Source: Flavobacterium sp. H122 (GTDB lineage Bacteria; Bacteroidota; Bacteroidia; Flavobacteriales; Flavobacteriaceae). From it: DNA of 64,000 nt. The notes under the pieces were generated by a model. The model made no database searches. It saw only the letters and a program-made list of their open reading frames with translations, and was not told where the DNA came from. The position numbers and the translations under genes are program-made. The number at the start of each line of letters is the position of its first letter. Positions within the stretch are counted from its first letter, which is position 1. Shown here piece after piece: positions 7,942-15,619 of this stretch. Location of the stretch: positions 169,064-233,063 of the forward strand of contig NZ_SJZD01000004.1 in NCBI RefSeq assembly GCF_004959765.1. Direction: 5' to 3'.

Positions 7942-9183
7942 ATGCAACACATCATAGACCGTTTTATCAGTTATGTAACTGTAGATACTGAAGCCGATCC
8001 AAATTCAAACACCACTCCCAGCTCTGCAAAACAATGGGATCTTGCTAACAAATTAGTCGAAGAACTCAAAGCCATAGGCTTACAAGATGTAACTATAGAC
8101 GACAAAGCTTATATTCAGGCTACTTTACCAAGCAATATTGAAGAAAAAGTACCTACTATTGGCTTCATTTCGCATTTTGATACCACTCCTGATTTTACAG
8201 GTGCCAATGTAAAACCTCAGATTGTACCTAATTATGACGGTGGTGACATTATCCTGAATGCAGCAAAAAACATTGTTTTATCACCAAGCTACTTTGAAGA
8301 TTTATTACTATACAAAGGACAGACTTTAATCACAACAGACGGAACGACTTTATTAGGTGCTGATGACAAAGCGGGAATTACAGAAATCGTTACGGCGATG
8401 GAATACCTGATTAAAAATCCGCAGATTAAACACGGAACAATCAAAGTTGGTTTTACTCCTGATGAGGAAATAGGCCGTGGTGCCGATTTCTTTGATGTAG
8501 AGAAATTTGGCTGTGACTGGGCTTATACTATGGACGGAAGTCAGATAGGTGAACTGGAATACGAAAACTTTAATGCCGCTGGTGTTAAATTAAAATTCAA
8601 AGGAAAAAGCGTACATCCGGGTTATGCTAAAGGAAAAATGATTAATTCAATGCTTTTAGCCACCAAATACATTTCCAAATTACCGAAAAAAGAAGTTCCT
8701 GAGCGTACTAAAGATTACCAAGGATTCTTTCACGTAGTACATTTAGACGGAAGTATTGAAGAAACCAATGTACAATTAATTATTCGTGATCACAATCGTA
8801 AGAAATTCGAAAAACGCAAAAAATTAGTCCAAAAAATAGCGGATAAATTCAATGCGAAATATGCTAAACAATTTGGCGAAGACATTGTAGAAATTGAAGT
8901 AAAAGACCAATACTACAACATGCGCGAAAAAGTCGAACCCATGATGCATATTGTAGACATTGCCGAAAAAGCGATGAAAAACTTAGGTATCAAACCACTC
9001 ATCAAACCTATTCGTGGCGGAACAGATGGTTCCCGTTTATCGTACATGGGCTTACCTTGTCCTAATATTTTTGCAGGGGGACACAACTTCCATGGAAAAT
9101 ACGAATACGTTCCTGTAGAAAGCATGCAAAAAGCAGTAGATGTCATAGTTGAAATTGCACAAATTGTAGCGAAACAGAAATAA
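7942..9183 (+). CDS. pepT: Peptidase T (tripeptide aminopeptidase)
   Basis: 413-residue cytoplasmic dizinc exopeptidase of family M20B that removes the N-terminal residue of tripeptides. Zinc ligand and catalytic segments are all present: SHFDTTPDF (His78, Asp80), GADDKAGIT (Asp141/142), PDEEIGRG (Glu175/176), TMDGS (Asp198) and the C-terminal GGHNFHG. Length and domain order (catalytic, lid dimerisation, catalytic) match the family. It is monocistronic behind its own -7 element. A long hairpin follows the stop codon. Confidence 0.96.
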   Translation: MQHIIDRFISYVTVDTEADPNSNTTPSSAKQWDLANKLVEELKAIGLQDVTIDDKAYIQATLPSNIEEKVPTIGFISHFDTTPDFTGANVKPQIVPNYDGGDIILNAAKNIVLSPSYFEDLLLYKGQTLITTDGTTLLGADDKAGITEIVTAMEYLIKNPQIKHGTIKVGFTPDEEIGRGADFFDVEKFGCDWAYTMDGSQIGELEYENFNAAGVKLKFKGKSVHPGYAKGKMINSMLLATKYISKLPKKEVPERTKDYQGFFHVVHLDGSIEETNVQLIIRDHNRKKFEKRKKLVQKIADKFNAKYAKQFGEDIVEIEVKDQYYNMREKVEPMMHIVDIAEKAMKNLGIKPLIKPIRGGTDGSRLSYMGLPCPNIFAGGHNFHGKYEYVPVESMQKAVDVIVEIAQIVAKQK

Positions 9184-9198
9184 AATAATACACAACAA

Positions 9199-9242
9199 TA
9201 GTTGAGCATATCTATCCAAAAACAGTTAGCTATGCTCAACTA
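9199..9242. repeat. 12-bp perfect inverted repeat downstream of pepT
   Basis: TAGTTGAGCATA pairs perfectly with TATGCTCAACTA across 20 nt. A third partial copy (TGAGCATATAAAC) follows at 9257-9269, just before the GTTAGCGGTA cassette-like end. There is no T-run, so it is not a standard terminator. Confidence 0.6.
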
Positions 9243-9270
9243 AATCGCAAAAAACTGAGCATATAAACAA

Positions 9271-9610
9271 GTTAGCGGTAAGTTTTCCTCAAGTTTGCGT
9301 GAAAAACAGAAGTATGAAAAAACGTGTTTTGAAAATATCATCAATAAGTGCTGGAATCTTGATTTTAGCAACGCTTTACGTTAATTCTTCATATTACATA
9401 GAAAACCAAGATTGGAAATATTCTGAAGGAAATTATATTGGAGATTGGTTGGCTAAAGGTAATCTCAAAAATTGAAGACCGAATTATTTATACGCATAAA
9501 GGAAAAACGAAAATTGTTTTCTGTTTTATGGGAAGACTTGTAATAGAAAATACTGAAACTTGAGAAAAAGGAACGTATATCAATAAAAGCTAAAAAAACC
9601 TACCGCTAAC
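9271..9610. repeat. Cassette-like unit A bounded by GTTAGCGGTA and TACCGCTAAC
   Basis: Perfect complementary 10-bp ends (9271-9280 and 9601-9610) enclose a single short broken gene. The same geometry recurs at 12529-13063 with GTTAGCTGTA and TACAGCTAAC. Confidence 0.55.
9314..9593 (+). pseudogene. Broken gene for a small N-terminally anchored hypothetical protein
   Basis: An ATG at 9314 opens a 53-codon frame beginning MKKRVLKISSISAGILILA, a single membrane anchor or signal sequence, ending in TGA at 9473. The reading continues in another frame as SKIEDRIIYTHKGKTKIVFCFMG, contains a second internal TGA (ACT-TGA), and ends at 9593. At least one frameshift and one nonsense codon are therefore needed to make it whole. 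It fills the cassette-like unit A. The original product looks like a small secreted or membrane-anchored protein with a beta-rich body; no family is recognised. Confidence 0.5.
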
Positions 9611-9668
9611 AGTGGTAGCTGTAGCACAACTCCTCTTTTTTCAAAATAACTCCAAAAAAGCATACCCT

Positions 9669-9707
9669 AAAACCTCTTTTAAAACCATTTAAAAGGGGGT
9701 TTATTTT
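9669..9707 (+). terminator. Hairpin with trailing T-run
   Basis: AACCTCTTTT pairs with AAAAGGGGGTT (with G-T wobbles) and is followed by TATTTTTAG. No intact gene precedes it; it may be a leftover from a lost unit. Confidence 0.35.
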
Positions 9708-9710
9708 TAG

Positions 9711-10064
9711 TTTAGTGTGACAATTTCAAAATTTGATTGTCTTACAATTGCGTTTTTGAGGTCATAAAAAAAAGATTTTTATAAACGTAAAGCATTTCCC
9801 TTGTTTCAAGGATACAACTTGGGTGGTAATGGATGGTTTTTTCACTACAAAACGCAGGTATTTTTTCAAGTTGTAAGTTAAACTTACCACCAACACTCTA
9901 GTACTGAGCTTGTCGAAGTATGTTTGTTGGCGTTTTTTATCCCTCGGGTATTGACGCGCTTCATGTTGGTAAATTGCTAAACAACTCTCAAAAAGCATCT
10001 ATAAAACAAACTGGATTAGCAGAAAGCAATCCGCAAAACTCTAAAAACAAAAAAATCAGTTTTT
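9711..10064. other. Non-coding stretch
   Basis: No convincing gene. The short open frames on either strand have no start signal or protein-like composition. It holds one REP-like core at 9901-9920 and a TTACCACCAACA stretch. It could be decayed cassette material. Confidence 0.5.
9901..9920. repeat. REP-like core repeat (intergenic copy)
   Basis: GTACTGAGCTTGTCGAAGTA shares the CTGAGC..GTCGAAG core (reverse orientation) with the element inside pyrD and the one at 30305. Confidence 0.55.
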
Positions 10065-10097
10065 TTGTATTTTATATTGATATATCAATTATATTTG
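10065..10097 (+). promoter_or_regulatory. Promoter of the MarR-S41 operon with a palindromic operator
   Basis: TTG (10065-10067) and TATATTTG (10090-10097) are 22 nt apart. The spacer contains the perfect palindrome TTGATATATCAA (10077-10088), ideally placed for repression by the MarR protein encoded just downstream. A start codon upstream of this promoter would be impossible to use, which favours the TTG start at 10113. Confidence 0.65.
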
Positions 10098-10112
10098 TAT
10101 CAAAAAAATAAT

Positions 10113-10550
10113 TTGAATAACAAAAACCCAACAGGAACAGTACTATATTTAATTGAACAAGCAATTAAGGAGTACAGAAAAGTATCACAGAGGAATATCT
10201 CAAAAATTGTAAAAGATATTACAATAGATCAATGTCTAGTCTTAATAATTCTTAACCATGATGACCAAATTTCTCAAAATGAATTGGCAAATCTTATATT
10301 TAAAGACAATGCATCCATCACGAGAATGATAGAATTAATGGTTAAAAAAGATTATATAAATAGAACTATTCATAAAGAAGATAGAAGGAAATTTAATCTT
10401 GAAATAACCGAAAAAGGAAAAAAAACTCTAGAATTAATAAACCCAATTGTAATACTAAATAGAGAAACGGCACTAAATGGTTTATCATTGGAAGAAATTA
10501 ATTTACTCGATAAAACTTTAAATAAAATAATTAGTAATTGTAAAATCTAA
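10113..10550 (+). CDS. MarR-family transcriptional regulator
   Basis: Winged-helix dimeric repressor of about 145 residues. The DNA-binding part ISQNELANLIFKDNASITRM and the wing HKEDRRKFNLEIT are typical MarR features, flanked by N- and C-terminal dimerisation helices. The open frame extends back to 10065, but that codon lies in the promoter, so the TTG at 10113 (NLNNKNPTG) is chosen. The stop is 4 nt before the ATG of the S41 peptidase, so they form an operon. The palindrome TTGATATATCAA in the promoter is the likely autoregulatory site. The inducer is unknown. Confidence 0.85.
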   Translation: MNNKNPTGTVLYLIEQAIKEYRKVSQRNISKIVKDITIDQCLVLIILNHDDQISQNELANLIFKDNASITRMIELMVKKDYINRTIHKEDRRKFNLEITEKGKKTLELINPIVILNRETALNGLSLEEINLLDKTLNKIISNCKI

Positions 10551-10554
10551 AAAA

Positions 10555-11592
10555 ATGAAAAAAGTATTTAATCTATTATTAATCTGCGTTATAATCTGCT
10601 TCCACTCAAAAGCAAATGCACAAGATTTTACAGAACGAAATAAACAAATATTGGAAATAGCAGATAAAATTAATGAATATTACATTTTTGAAGATGTTGC
10701 CAATCAACTTTCTGAAAAATTAAAATCAGAAATAACACTTAAAACTTTTGACAATCTTACTGATGCAGAATTTGCAAAATCGCTTTCCAACTATTTAACA
10801 AAAAACGGAAATGATTTACATTTCAATGTATTATACCGTCCAAATCAAGAAGAAGAAAAAAAAACAGTCAATGAAAAGGAAATGCTAAAAAAATATGATG
10901 CTATTAATAAACAATGGAATTATGGTTTTGAAAAAGTGATACGATTAGATGGAAATATTGGGTATATCGAATATACTGGATTTCCTGAAGGAAATCAATC
11001 AGCTCAACAAATTCTTGATGCGACAATGAGTTTTGTTTCAAACACTAATGCATTAATTATTGATTTAAGAAACAATCAAGGCGGAGATGGCAAAATGGTC
11101 GAACTTTTTTTAAGTTACTTTTTTGAAAATAAAATTAAATTAAATGAGGTTTATACAAGATATAATGATAAAACTACAAAATCTTACACAGCGAAAAAAG
11201 TGAACGGTAAAAAGTATTTAGACAAACCCGTATATATCCTGGTAAATAACAAGACTATTTCCGCTGCTGAAGCATTAGCATATAATTTACAACAAAATAA
11301 AATTGCAAAAATAATTGGAGATAAAACATATGGTGCTGCAAATCCAGTAAAAGCATTTTTTATTGGCAACAAATATCATTTATTTATACCAGTTTCAATA
11401 GAAAAAAATTCAATCACAAATACTAATTGGGAGCATATAGGAATTGATGCTGATGTAAAAATAAATTCTGAAAAAGCATTAATAAAAGCGCAAATTATAG
11501 CCCTTGAAAATCTATTAAAATCTAATACAAAAACAGAATTAACGGAAAATGATATTAAAGAAAAAATTTTGAAATTAGAGGAACAATTGTAG
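10555..11592 (+). CDS. Exported S41-family serine peptidase (C-terminal processing type, no PDZ)
   Basis: 345 residues with a signal peptide ending SKANAQ (about residue 23). The tail-specific-protease catalytic region is clear: IDLRNNQGGDGKMV (169-182), then TISAAEAL with the probable nucleophile Ser236, and GDKTYGAANP near 255-264. The Lys usually four residues after the Ser is replaced (SAAEA), as in eukaryal-type S41 members that use other residues. No PDZ domain is visible between residues 24 and 125. It probably works in the periplasm or on the surface on small peptides or a sensor substrate. Cotranscribed with the MarR gene. Confidence 0.85.
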   Translation: MKKVFNLLLICVIICFHSKANAQDFTERNKQILEIADKINEYYIFEDVANQLSEKLKSEITLKTFDNLTDAEFAKSLSNYLTKNGNDLHFNVLYRPNQEEEKKTVNEKEMLKKYDAINKQWNYGFEKVIRLDGNIGYIEYTGFPEGNQSAQQILDATMSFVSNTNALIIDLRNNQGGDGKMVELFLSYFFENKIKLNEVYTRYNDKTTKSYTAKKVNGKKYLDKPVYILVNNKTISAAEALAYNLQQNKIAKIIGDKTYGAANPVKAFFIGNKYHLFIPVSIEKNSITNTNWEHIGIDADVKINSEKALIKAQIIALENLLKSNTKTELTENDIKEKILKLEEQL

Positions 11593-11604
11593 ACAAATTT
11601 TGCC

Positions 11605-11745
11605 TACTGCTAACACAATGTTTTGTGGGATTTGGGTATTTGGCTTAATTTAAAGTTGGTTTTGTACTTGAAAAAATTGTGTTTAACCGAAAAATAAATC
11701 TTAATTTAGTCCCAAAATGATTATAGCGCGAGACGTTACCCAAAA
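11605..11745. repeat. Junction element between gene units (TACTGCTAAC ... ACGTTACCC)
   Basis: Non-coding segment of about 140 nt that begins with TACTGCTAAC right after the S41 gene and ends GCGAGACGTTACCC. The left end matches the TACNGCTAAC ends at 9601 and 13054. Similar length and layout to the element at 12400-12540. Confidence 0.45.
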
Positions 11746-11809
11746 TTTGAACTCAACCTTTTCAATAAATATTCATCTTAAATATAAATATTAAATCAAC
11801 TTTTGACTT

Positions 11810-12385
11810 GTGAAAAATTTAATCTTTTTAACTTTAATTATCTTATGTTCTGCAAATGTTAACGCGCAGAAAAAAATTCATTATGGAATTAAAGGAGGTT
11901 TTAACTTAACCAACTTAACTTCTGACTATTTCGCTGAAAACAATACAAAAACTGGATACTATCTAGGTGGTTTAATCGAATTTTCAATGAGTAAAAAATT
12001 TTCAATTCAACCTGAAATTTTATACACTAATCAAGGAACAAATGCAAAAGTAATAATGCTAGGTAGCGAACCAAAATCTCAAAAATACTCATTGGATTAT
12101 TTACAATTTCCCATTCTGAGTAAAATTTACTTGCTGCAAAACTTCTCGATAGAAATTGGGCCTTCTTTTAACTTTCTTGTTAATGATAATATCTCTGATT
12201 ATGAAAGTAAACTTCTAAATAATTTTGAATTTGGCGGAGCATTTGGTATCTCATACAAACTAAATAATAGCCTTTTTTCTAATATTAAATATAATCAGGG
12301 GTTCACAAATGTCTTTGATAAAGAAAATTATTTAAGCTCTTCTAAACTCTATGGATTTCACCTAGGAATAGGTTATATGTTTTAA
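11810..12385 (+). CDS. Outer-membrane beta-barrel protein (PorT/OMP_b-brl_2 type)
   Basis: 191 residues with a GTG start, a signal peptide ending NVNAQ (about residue 20) and a small eight-strand-like barrel. The pattern HYGIKGGFNLTNL, FSIQPEILYTNQG, FNFEFGGAFGISYKL and a final aromatic (GIGYMF) is typical of the Bacteroidota porin-like family. It is a single gene between two junction elements. Function within the family is unassigned; an integral outer-membrane protein is the only safe claim. Confidence 0.83.
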   Translation: MKNLIFLTLIILCSANVNAQKKIHYGIKGGFNLTNLTSDYFAENNTKTGYYLGGLIEFSMSKKFSIQPEILYTNQGTNAKVIMLGSEPKSQKYSLDYLQFPILSKIYLLQNFSIEIGPSFNFLVNDNISDYESKLLNNFEFGGAFGISYKLNNSLFSNIKYNQGFTNVFDKENYLSSSKLYGFHLGIGYMF

Positions 12386-12399
12386 AAAGAATTATTAAA

Positions 12400-12540
12400 A
12401 CTGTGTGTAACACCGTATAAAATTAATTGCTAGTGCAAGCCTACTTACCAAAATCTTCACGGATTTTCTATCCTGTTGTATTTGCTAAATAAGGTGATTA
12501 AACCACGCAACTAATCTTATACAAACACGTTAGCTGTAAC
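12400..12540. repeat. Junction element ending in GTTAGCTGTAAC
   Basis: About 140 non-coding nt from GTGTGTAACACC to ACACGTTAGCTGTAAC with the inner text CACGCAACTAATCTTATAC. It lies directly between the barrel-protein gene and the next unit. It resembles a recurring flavobacterial intergenic sequence (recollection, not searched). Confidence 0.5.
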
Positions 12541-13063
12541 CTTGACTCAACTTTTCGCAAATGGAATTAACAATTAGAAATAGTATTACTAATTTAGAAT
12601 CTGAAAGTTTTAATATTATTATTCCTTGTGAAAATTCATCAGAACTAAAAGTTTCGTATGTTGATTTCAAGTTTAAGGAAAAGCCTAAATCTAAAATTAT
12701 CGGCAAAATTTTTCCTTAATAAAGACACTGACGAAATAACTGATTTTAATTTTTATCACATCGAAAATACTAACCTATTATTTTTCAGGTTTGTGTATCA
12801 ATGGGGAATTATTGATTTAAAAACTAGAAAATTAAAAAGAAACATCTTTGACAAGCTTTTAGACTTTCCTTTTTTTTTACTTTCATGAAAATTGCATCTT
12901 AATTGTTGATGATTTATTTGCAGAAACTATAACACTTGATGGTGATACAATTGATAGAATTGGAAACGAACAGCCACATGGGATAACAAAATTTGAAGAT
13001 TATTTTGAATTTGATTTTATTGGAGTCGATAAAAGAAAACTTATGAAAAAGGCTACAGCTAAC
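12529..13063. repeat. Cassette-like unit D bounded by GTTAGCTGTA and TACAGCTAAC
   Basis: Perfect complementary 10-bp ends (12529-12538 and 13054-13063) enclose one gene that is frameshifted. The right end lies inside the last part of the reading frame. Confidence 0.55.
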
Positions 13064-13120
13064 AAAGAACTCTGCTTAAAAGCAAATAAAAAACCAATTT
13101 TTTTAATTAGTTATCTGTAG
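12561..13120 (+). pseudogene. Frameshifted gene for a hypothetical protein
   Basis: The coding signal runs through three frames: MELTIRNSITNLESESFNII from 12561, then a second frame (NKDTDEITDFNFYHIENTN) after a shift near a T/A homopolymer at about 12707, and a third frame (HENCILIVDDLFAETITLDG) after a run of nine T at about 12869, ending at 13120. Joined, it gives roughly 185 residues, cytoplasmic, with no recognised family. Both shifts fall at homopolymers, so they may be sequencing errors or real decay. It is the cargo of cassette-like unit D. Confidence 0.55.
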
Positions 13121-13423
13121 CTTACTTCTATGATTTTCATTGTATAGCAATCCCGATTTTACAATGGCAAAAGCCTGTTTCTAAATTTTATTTCATACGC
13201 TATTAATAGTAGTTTTTTACTCTGTCAGCATAGTCTATAGTTCCTGCGGTTATCTATAACCTTACTCCTCTCTTTTGTTCTTTCCTTTTTATATATAAAT
13301 TTAGAAAATGTAAACTTAAGGCGGTTTTAAGAAATTGTGACTTGGGTGTTTAATCGGACGAGCTTTTTGTATTTTTGATTTAAGTCTGAATGAAACAGTC
13401 TGAAAATAGATTACCAAGCATTC
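13121..13423. other. Non-coding stretch upstream of the class D beta-lactamase
   Basis: No gene seen. It carries a TATTTTTG -7 element at 13370-13377, about 90 nt before the beta-lactamase start; the nearest TTG (13342) is 25 nt away. Confidence 0.45.
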
Positions 13424-13465
13424 ATGAAGCGACAGGACGTTATAATCGTTATAAAAACACTCAAA

Positions 13466-14260
13466 ATGAGAAACATTCTTATAGTATTATTGGCATTTAC
13501 TTTTACAAATGCTTTTGGACAGACAGATTTTCAAAAGCTCTTTGATTCATTTTCATTAAAAGGAAGCACTACGGTTTATGACTTAAAAAATAAAAGATGG
13601 TTTTACACCGACAGTCTGGATACAGAAAGAGAAACATTACCGGCCTCTACTTTCAAAATACTCAATTCCTTAATTGCTTTGGAAAATAAAGTTGTAGCTG
13701 ATGAAAGCCAACTCATTAAATGGGACGGTGCGGATAAAACTTTTTTTGGAACAAAAATCGAAAGTTGGAATAAAGATACTGACTTAAAAACTGCCTATAA
13801 AAATTCAACCATTTGGTTTTATGTTGAAGTGGCAAAAAAAATCGGCCGAAAAAAATATAAAAAATACCTGAAAAAATGTGGGTATGGAAATAACGAACTC
13901 ACTGAAAAGGGAGTTGATTTTTGGAACTATGGTAATTTCGGAATTAGCCCAGGAAATCAAATTGAATTTCTAATAAAATTATATAAAAACGATTTGCCTT
14001 TTTCTAAAACAACCTTAGATAAAGTAAAAGAAATAATGATTTCTGAAAATGCTGAAAATTACACAATCAGAGATAAGTCAGGTTGGACAAAAAAGAATGG
14101 CATCGACATAGGCTGGTATGTTGGTTACTTACAAACAAATGATAATATATACTTCTTTGCAACACGGATTACAAAAAATATAAATGACAGCAATCCTGAT
14201 TTTTCAAAAGCAAGAAAAGAAATCACTATAGCAATATTAAAAGAATTGAAAGCCATCTAA
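13466..14260 (+). CDS. Class D (OXA-type) beta-lactamase
   Basis: 264-residue periplasmic serine beta-lactamase. The frame opens at 13424, but the ATG at 13466 gives a clean signal peptide (MRNILIVLLAFTFTNAFGQ). Numbered from there, the class D signatures are STFK (61-64, nucleophile Ser61 and the carboxylated Lys64), STI (114-116, in place of SxV), YGN (140-142), the FWNYGNFGISPG segment and KSG (204-206) followed by GWYVGY. All active-site residues are present, so it is likely functional. BlaR-type sensors share the fold, but no membrane domain is present. Substrate range cannot be read from sequence. No resistance-type mobile element is adjacent. Confidence 0.92.
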   Translation: MRNILIVLLAFTFTNAFGQTDFQKLFDSFSLKGSTTVYDLKNKRWFYTDSLDTERETLPASTFKILNSLIALENKVVADESQLIKWDGADKTFFGTKIESWNKDTDLKTAYKNSTIWFYVEVAKKIGRKKYKKYLKKCGYGNNELTEKGVDFWNYGNFGISPGNQIEFLIKLYKNDLPFSKTTLDKVKEIMISENAENYTIRDKSGWTKKNGIDIGWYVGYLQTNDNIYFFATRITKNINDSNPDFSKARKEITIAILKELKAI

Positions 14261-14346
14261 TTCAGGTAAAACTTCTTTTACAAATAGTAAACATTTCATT
14301 ATCAATATTTTTTACTGCCTACCAATTAAAAAAAATTCAAAAAAAA

Positions 14347-14392
14347 TTGTGTAGCTAAATAACTTCATGTATATTTGTAGTCAAATAACTAC
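14347..14392 (+). promoter_or_regulatory. Promoter and operator of ArsR operon 1
   Basis: TTG (14347-14349) and TATATTTG (14370-14377) are 20 nt apart. GTAGTCAAATAACTAC (14377-14392) is a dyad with arms GTAGT/ACTAC starting at the last base of the -7 box and ending at the start codon. An imperfect direct copy (GTAGCTAAATAACTTCATG) lies at 14351-14369. Confidence 0.75.
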
Positions 14393-14719
14393 ATGATGAA
14401 TTTAAGAAGAGATGTATTTCAAGCAATTTCAGATCCAACAAGAAGATCAATCCTTCTTTTGTTGACAACGCAAACGATGACTGCAGGAGCTATTGCTTCA
14501 AATTTTGATACTGCAAGACCAACCGTTTCAAAGCATTTGCAAATACTAACCGAATGTGATTTACTCAAACAGGAACAACAAGGCAGGGAAATTCATTATC
14601 AGATAAATCCAGAAAAGATGAAAGAAGTAGCCGACTTTATAGAGCCATTCCGACAAATGTGGGAAGACAGATTCAACAAATTAGAGACTCTAATGCAAAA
14701 TTACAAACCAAATAAATAA
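14393..14719 (+). CDS. ArsR-family (SdpR-like) winged-helix repressor
   Basis: 108-residue DNA-binding protein beginning [20 protein letters not shown] with the recognition helix region [13 protein letters not shown] and a wing GREIHYQI. No metal-binding cysteine pairs are seen, so it is not a classical metal sensor. It resembles the autorepressors paired with SRPBCC proteins. The ATG at 14396 is an equally good start and aligns exactly with the paralogue at 24256 relative to the operator. First gene of ArsR-SRPBCC-DoxX-YdeI. Sense signal unknown. Confidence 0.9.
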   Translation: MMNLRRDVFQAISDPTRRSILLLLTTQTMTAGAIASNFDTARPTVSKHLQILTECDLLKQEQQGREIHYQINPEKMKEVADFIEPFRQMWEDRFNKLETLMQNYKPNK

Positions 14720-14734
14720 ACAAACCTAAAACCT

Positions 14735-15199
14735 ATGGAACAAAAAACAAAAATTACTGCCGAAGAAGGCAAACAGGAATTAGTGATAACCCGTGAATTC
14801 AATTTACCGGTAAAATTACTTTACAAAGCATATACAGAACCGGAACTTGTTGGGCAATGGATGGGTACTAAAGTACTTCATATGGAAAACAAGAATCACG
14901 GGAGTTACCGTTTTGAAACCTCACATAATGGTAATGTAGTATTCAAAGCAAATGGAACTATCCATCAACTTATCCCAGATCAAAAAATCATCAGAACATT
15001 TGAAATGGAAAATATGCCAATAGGTGTGCAGCTTGAATTCCTGGATTTTGAAAAACTAACTAACGACACAAGTAAACTAACCATACAAATCATTTATAAG
15101 TCGGAAAAGCATCGTGCAGAACAATTAAAGTTGCCATTTACACAAGGCCTAAATATGGCTCACGACAAATTACAAGACATTTTAACAATCAAAAACTAA
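14735..15199 (+). CDS. SRPBCC (AHSA1-type) START-like domain protein
   Basis: 154 residues with the helix-grip fold that binds hydrophobic ligands. Typical features are LVITREFNLPVKLLYKAYTEPELVGQWMG near the N-terminus and a C-terminal helix HDKLQDIL. It follows the ArsR gene by 15 nt, and the pairing ArsR plus SRPBCC is common across bacteria, suggesting that the SRPBCC protein handles the ligand sensed by the system (inferred). No enzymatic residues are evident. It is paralogous to the gene at 24572. Confidence 0.9.
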   Translation: MEQKTKITAEEGKQELVITREFNLPVKLLYKAYTEPELVGQWMGTKVLHMENKNHGSYRFETSHNGNVVFKANGTIHQLIPDQKIIRTFEMENMPIGVQLEFLDFEKLTNDTSKLTIQIIYKSEKHRAEQLKLPFTQGLNMAHDKLQDILTIKN

Positions 15200-15234
15200 A
15201 CTAAATCAAATTAACAATCAAAAACTAAATTAAA

Positions 15235-15615
15235 ATGGAAAAGAAAAAGAATATCGGATATTGGGTTATAACTAGCATACTATGTTTTTGCATGCTTGGG
15301 GGCATTGGACAACTATTTCAAGTAAAAGAAGTTGTAGCCGGATTTGAACCACTAGGCTACCCAACTTATTTTATTTCAGTAATCGGTTTTTGGAAAGTAA
15401 TGGCAATTATTGCAATACTTTTGCCTAAACTACCTTTAATCAAAGAATGGGCTTATGCCGGAATATTTTTTGCAATGACAGGAGCTTCTATTTCACACAT
15501 AGCCGTAAATGATTCATTGTTTCACATAATAGTACCTATGGTCATCGCTGGATTAGCAATATTTTCCTGGTATTTAAGACCTGCAGACCGAAAATTAGCT
15601 TTCATAAAATCATAA
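15235..15615 (+). CDS. DoxX-like family membrane protein
   Basis: 126 residues with four predicted membrane helices (starting near residues 8, 46, 74 and 98) and the pattern GFWKVMAIIAILLPKLPLIKEWAYAG, typical of the DoxX-like group. Bacterial members are often in redox or stress operons. It lies in the ArsR operon between the SRPBCC and YdeI genes. A short repeat, TTAACAATCAAAAACTAAA, overlaps the end of the SRPBCC gene (15181) and recurs at 15211. Function is not established. Confidence 0.82.
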   Translation: MEKKKNIGYWVITSILCFCMLGGIGQLFQVKEVVAGFEPLGYPTYFISVIGFWKVMAIIAILLPKLPLIKEWAYAGIFFAMTGASISHIAVNDSLFHIIVPMVIAGLAIFSWYLRPADRKLAFIKS

Positions 15616-15619
15616 GATC

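Noticed and set aside
9920..10111. 63-codon open frame before the MarR gene
   Set aside because: It ends inside the MarR promoter region and carries no protein-like pattern.
9271..13063. Classical integron array
   Set aside because: End sequences do not fit RYYYAAC and GTTRRRY, no integrase gene is present and junctions have a different core.
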